A DNA stretch of 10,064 nt from NCBI GenBank assembly GCA_002293545.1, contig DBDL01000141.1, forward strand, positions 13,917 to 23,980, in the 5' to 3' direction. This stretch comes from Lachnoclostridium sp. UBA933. GTDB taxonomy: Bacteria; Bacillota; Clostridia; Lachnospirales; Lachnospiraceae. A program made the translations under genes and the position numbers. The notes below the pieces were generated by a model, which worked only from the letters and a program-made list of their open reading frames with translations, was not told the DNA's origin and searched no databases. Every line of letters starts with the position of its first letter. The stretch's first letter is position 1. Positions 7,137-10,064 of this stretch are shown here, piece after piece.

Positions 7137-7261
7137 AAGAGAAATAATTTATGAAAAAAGCAAGTAAGCTAATGATAACAGAAACCTCCTGTCAAATAAA
7201 ACAACCCTGTATGGGATACCCGTCTATGGCTAAGGCAACCGTTCCGCGCTGCCGCAGCCGC

Positions 7262-7897
7262 CTACCCTTCGACTACCATGCTCTTGACTTTCATCAAGCG
7301 CGTCAGATTGCTTCTTTCATTTTCATCCAACTTCATCCTGATATATTTTATGGTTTCTTCCAATTGCGGAATCGTCATATACTCTAAGGCATTTACCCGG
7401 CGTCTTGTCTTTTCGATTTCACTTGTAAGCAGGTTGCAGGTTTTTTCGACTTCACCCAGCTCAAGAAGCTTGGGAAGTATATGGAACAGCTTTGTCAATG
7501 CCTTGTCTAATTCGTCGGAGGTATTGGAAAACCCATACGGGAAAATACTTCCGTCTTCGTCTTTTAATTTACGGATAAATTCCATCTGGGGTACCATAAC
7601 GCTCATAATATTTTTCTTCGTTATTTCCAGGGAAATTTCTTCTTTCGGGAACATCACCGCTTCTTCCAAGAACTCAGGAGAGGTAATCGCACCGACCAGA
7701 ACAAAATCCTTATAGGCTTCCATCAGTTCTGCTTCCACCGATTTTCTGAGCTCATCATTTTTCTTGACAAGATCAATAAAACGGCGCATCAGTTCATCTT
7801 GTTTGTCTTTCAGAAGCTTATGTCCGCGCTTTGCCGTGACAAGACGTTTTTTGAGCTTTGACAGCTCCATACGGTTCGGATTTACATTAAGTTTCAT
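7262..7897 (-). CDS. ntpD: V/A-type ATPase subunit D (central stalk)
   Basis: This 211-residue protein forms the rotating central shaft of the V1/A1 head, the counterpart of gamma in F-type ATPases. The N-terminal signature [20 protein letters not shown] (6-25) and the following [14 protein letters not shown] (28-41) are characteristic. Two long helices (about 8-75 and 145-205) would form the antiparallel coiled coil, with the smaller mid-domain between them ([10 protein letters not shown] onward). The C-terminal [20 protein letters not shown] segment is also typical. The ATG directly follows the TAA of the B gene with no base between them. A GAGGG site inside the end of the B gene supports translational coupling. 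It is the last gene of the operon in transcription order A-B-D, and its length is normal. Confidence 0.94.
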   Translation of the reverse strand: MKLNVNPNRMELSKLKKRLVTAKRGHKLLKDKQDELMRRFIDLVKKNDELRKSVEAELMEAYKDFVLVGAITSPEFLEEAVMFPKEEISLEITKKNIMSVMVPQMEFIRKLKDEDGSIFPYGFSNTSDELDKALTKLFHILPKLLELGEVEKTCNLLTSEIEKTRRRVNALEYMTIPQLEETIKYIRMKLDENERSNLTRLMKVKSMVVEG

Positions 7898-9289
7898 TTA
7901 TACACCCTCTTTAACGGATTCTTTCGGCAGATACTTTTCTAAATATTCATCGCGGATTCTTTTTAATTCCATACGGGGAAGAATCGCCAAAAGCTCCCAG
8001 CCAATACTTAAAGTTTCTTCAATCGTCCGGTTGGTATCATAACCCTGTGATACATATTTTTTCTCAAAGGCGTCAGCAAACTTGGCAAAAAGCTTATCGG
8101 AATCGGAAAGTGCCGATTCGCCCAAAATAACGGCAAGTTCTTTCGCCTGTTTCCCCTGTGCATAGGCGGAAAACAATTGATTCATCGTATTTGCATGGTC
8201 TTCTCTTGTTTTCCCTTTTCCAATCCCTTTATCCTTCAGCCGGGAAAGTGACGGGAGAACGTCAATCGGCGGAGTCAGCCCTTTACGGTATAACTCACGG
8301 TTCAGGATGATTTGCCCTTCGGTGATATATCCGGTCAAGTCGGGAATCGGATGGGTTTTGTCTTCTTCCGGCATCGTAAGAATCGGGATTTGCGTAATCG
8401 AACCCTCTTTTCCCTTAATACGTCCGGCTCTTTCATATAATCCCGCAAGGTCGGTGTATAAGTAACCGGGATAACCGCGCCGTCCCGGAACCTCTTTTCT
8501 CGCCGCGGATACTTCACGGAGTGCCTCGCAGTAATTTGTAATATCGGTCATGATAACGAGGACATGCATCCCTTTTTCATAGGCAAGGTATTCTGCCATC
8601 GTAAGCGCCATACGCGGCGTGGAAATTCTTTCGATTGCCGGTTCGTTTGCCAAATTCATAAACAATACGGATCGGTGGATTGCTCCGGTCTTGGTAAAGT
8701 CATCAATGAAAAACTCCGCTTCTTCAAACGTGATACCGATTGCGGCAAACACAACGGCAAAATTACTGTCCGTTCCAAGCACTTTTGCCTGTCTGGCAAT
8801 CTGCGCCGCCAATTCCGCATGGGGAAGACCTGATGCGGAGAACACCGGCAGCTTTTGCCCGCGGACAAGTGTGTTCAACCCGTCGATTGCGGAAACGCCG
8901 GTTTGGATAAACTCGGAGGGATAATCTCTGGATACCGGATTCATCGGTACGCCGTTGATATCTTTTCTTTCTTCGGGGATAATCTCCGGACCGCCGTCTT
9001 TTTCACGTCCCATTCCGTCAAATACCCTGCCAAGCATATCGGAGGATACGCCAAGCTCCAGCGCACGCGCCAGGAATTTGGCACGGCTTCCCTCTAAGTT
9101 GATTCCCTGCGTACTTTCAAAGAGCTGAACAACGGCTTTGTCCCCGTTGATCTCCAATACCTTGCCCCGGCGTATTTCACCGGTCTGGATTTCAATCTCA
9201 ACCAACTCGTCATACTTTACGCCCTCTACCTTTTCAACCATCATCAAAGGACCGACAACTTCTGAAACTGTCTTATACTCTTTAAGCAC
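7898..9289 (-). CDS. ntpB: V/A-type ATPase subunit B (non-catalytic nucleotide-binding)
   Basis: This 463-residue subunit alternates with A in the V1/A1 hexamer. It has the family N-terminal beta-barrel (about 1-75), then [20 protein letters not shown] (122-141) and [17 protein letters not shown] (151-167), which replaces a true Walker A P-loop and marks the non-catalytic subunit. Further signatures are [20 protein letters not shown], a [20 protein letters not shown] segment and a helical C-terminus. The start codon is GTG (9287-9289), overlapping the end of the A gene by 8 bases. GGAGGTG lies seven bases upstream, inside the A coding sequence, so A and B are translationally coupled. The next start (subunit D) abuts its stop. 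Length matches the family and all core motifs are intact. Confidence 0.96.
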   Translation of the reverse strand: MLKEYKTVSEVVGPLMMVEKVEGVKYDELVEIEIQTGEIRRGKVLEINGDKAVVQLFESTQGINLEGSRAKFLARALELGVSSDMLGRVFDGMGREKDGGPEIIPEERKDINGVPMNPVSRDYPSEFIQTGVSAIDGLNTLVRGQKLPVFSASGLPHAELAAQIARQAKVLGTDSNFAVVFAAIGITFEEAEFFIDDFTKTGAIHRSVLFMNLANEPAIERISTPRMALTMAEYLAYEKGMHVLVIMTDITNYCEALREVSAARKEVPGRRGYPGYLYTDLAGLYERAGRIKGKEGSITQIPILTMPEEDKTHPIPDLTGYITEGQIILNRELYRKGLTPPIDVLPSLSRLKDKGIGKGKTREDHANTMNQLFSAYAQGKQAKELAVILGESALSDSDKLFAKFADAFEKKYVSQGYDTNRTIEETLSIGWELLAILPRMELKRIRDEYLEKYLPKESVKEGV

Positions 9290-10064
9290 CGACGTTCACC
9301 TCCTCCTCTTTGATTAATTCATCAATACATTTATTTGCTTCTTCTTTTATTTTATCAATATCCGAAAGCTGGTCCTCGGGAACGAATTTTGCTTTTGCAA
9401 TCTGCTCTCTGATTTCCAGTGTCAGTATTTTCTTTAAATATACCCCTTCATTCAATGCTTCGTGCGCTTTCTCGGTAAAGCTGAGAACCAAGCCAAGCAG
9501 ACGGAACTGTTTATCCAATGAAGTATAGCTGTCGATATCCACAAAGGCATCCTGCTGTAAGAAGTCCTCGCGGATTGACTTCGCTCCCTCCAGCTTCAGC
9601 TGGTCTTTTTCGGACAATGCGTCAAAACCTACCAAACGGACAATTTCATTTAATTCGTCTTCTTCCTGGAGCATACTCATTGCTTTTGCACGCATCGCAT
9701 CAAACTGTTCGTTTATATTTTCATTTGCCCATGCGGACACTTTATCCTGATATAAGCTGTAGGAATTCAACCAGTTGATTGCCGGGAAATGTCTCCGGTA
9801 AGCCAAGTCTGCGTCCAAGCCCCAAAAAACCTTGACGATTCTTAAAGTCGCCTGTGTAACCGGCTCGGATAAGTCACCGCCCGGAGGGGATACGGCACCA
9901 ATGGCCGTCAGTGTTCCGGTTCTGTTGTCGCTTCCCAGACATTTTACTTTGCCGGCACGCTCGTAGAACTCGGAAAGACGGGAACCAAGGTAGGCAGGAT
10001 AGCCCTCCTCACCCGGCATTTCTTCCAAACGGCCGGACATTTCACGCAATGCCTCCGCCCATCT
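9282..10064 (-). CDS. ntpA: V/A-type ATPase catalytic subunit A, C-terminal part (partial)
   Basis: The last 260 codons of the catalytic A subunit are present; the 5' part lies beyond the right edge, so no start codon is assigned. The reading frame is open up to the first base of the window on this strand ([20 protein letters not shown]). Recognisable A-subunit motifs include [28 protein letters not shown] and [13 protein letters not shown], followed by the helical C-terminal domain. The Walker A P-loop (normally GxxGxGKT) would be in the missing half. Full-length relatives have nearly 590 residues, so somewhat under half is seen. It overlaps the B start by 8 bases. Whether the enzyme pumps Na+ or H+ cannot be judged, because the membrane ring subunit K is not in the window. 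Confidence 0.95.
   Translation of the reverse strand, partial: RWAEALREMSGRLEEMPGEEGYPAYLGSRLSEFYERAGKVKCLGSDNRTGTLTAIGAVSPPGGDLSEPVTQATLRIVKVFWGLDADLAYRRHFPAINWLNSYSLYQDKVSAWANENINEQFDAMRAKAMSMLQEEDELNEIVRLVGFDALSEKDQLKLEGAKSIREDFLQQDAFVDIDSYTSLDKQFRLLGLVLSFTEKAHEALNEGVYLKKILTLEIREQIAKAKFVPEDQLSDIDKIKEEANKCIDELIKEEEVNVGA

Noticed and set aside
7190-7195. Perfect TTGACA on the minus strand as a promoter for the methyltransferase
   Set aside because: No acceptable -10 box lies 16-19 bases downstream; TATCAT is only about 12 bases away.
7151-7387. 78-codon plus-strand frame starting at 7151
   Set aside because: It has no ribosome site, runs antisense into ntpD, and its composition does not resemble a protein; it is a shadow frame.

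Overview
The window looks like a piece of the chromosome of a strictly anaerobic Firmicute, most likely a Clostridia member of Lachnospiraceae type. The reasons are a multi-subunit NAD-linked [FeFe]-hydrogenase operon, a V/A-type ATPase operon, strong AGGAGG-type ribosome binding sites and moderate GC. The family-level placement is inference from gene content only; no rRNA or other marker is present.

Layout. Positions 23-5078 (plus strand) hold five co-directional, tightly spaced genes of a soluble electron-bifurcating-type [FeFe] hydrogenase: a NuoE-like [2Fe-2S] subunit (hydC), a stand-alone GHKL ATPase-domain protein, a small thioredoxin-fold [2Fe-2S] ferredoxin, the NuoF-like FMN/NADH subunit (hydB) and the H-cluster catalytic subunit (hydA). 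The operon promoter lies to the left of the window. A strong hairpin at 5098-5130 ends the operon.

Positions 5233-6294 (minus strand) encode a lipoprotein of unknown function, probably beta-propeller-like, converging on hydA. It has a good sigma-A-like promoter of its own at 6346-6374. Next, also on the minus strand, is a YbxB/RsmC-like small-domain methyltransferase (6455-7066). A hairpin at 7105-7136 then separates it from the 3' end of a V/A-type ATPase operon: D (7262-7897), B (7898-9289) and the C-terminal part of A (9282-10064), which runs off the right edge.

How the genes fit together. The hydrogenase complex would move electrons from NADH, and in the bifurcating model also from reduced ferredoxin, through HydC/HydB Fe-S clusters and FMN to the H-cluster to make H2, reoxidising fermentation cofactors. 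The V/A ATPase couples ATP to ion movement across the membrane; it is a separate operon on the other strand. The least understood parts are the ATPase-domain protein and the three-cysteine ferredoxin inside the hydrogenase operon, the lipoprotein, and a short gap (7137-7261) holding a ribosome-binding-site-preceded mini-ORF without a standard start codon. No tRNA, rRNA, CRISPR, insertion sequence or phage gene was seen. No gene-free stretch exceeds 300 bases; the longest is 7067-7261.
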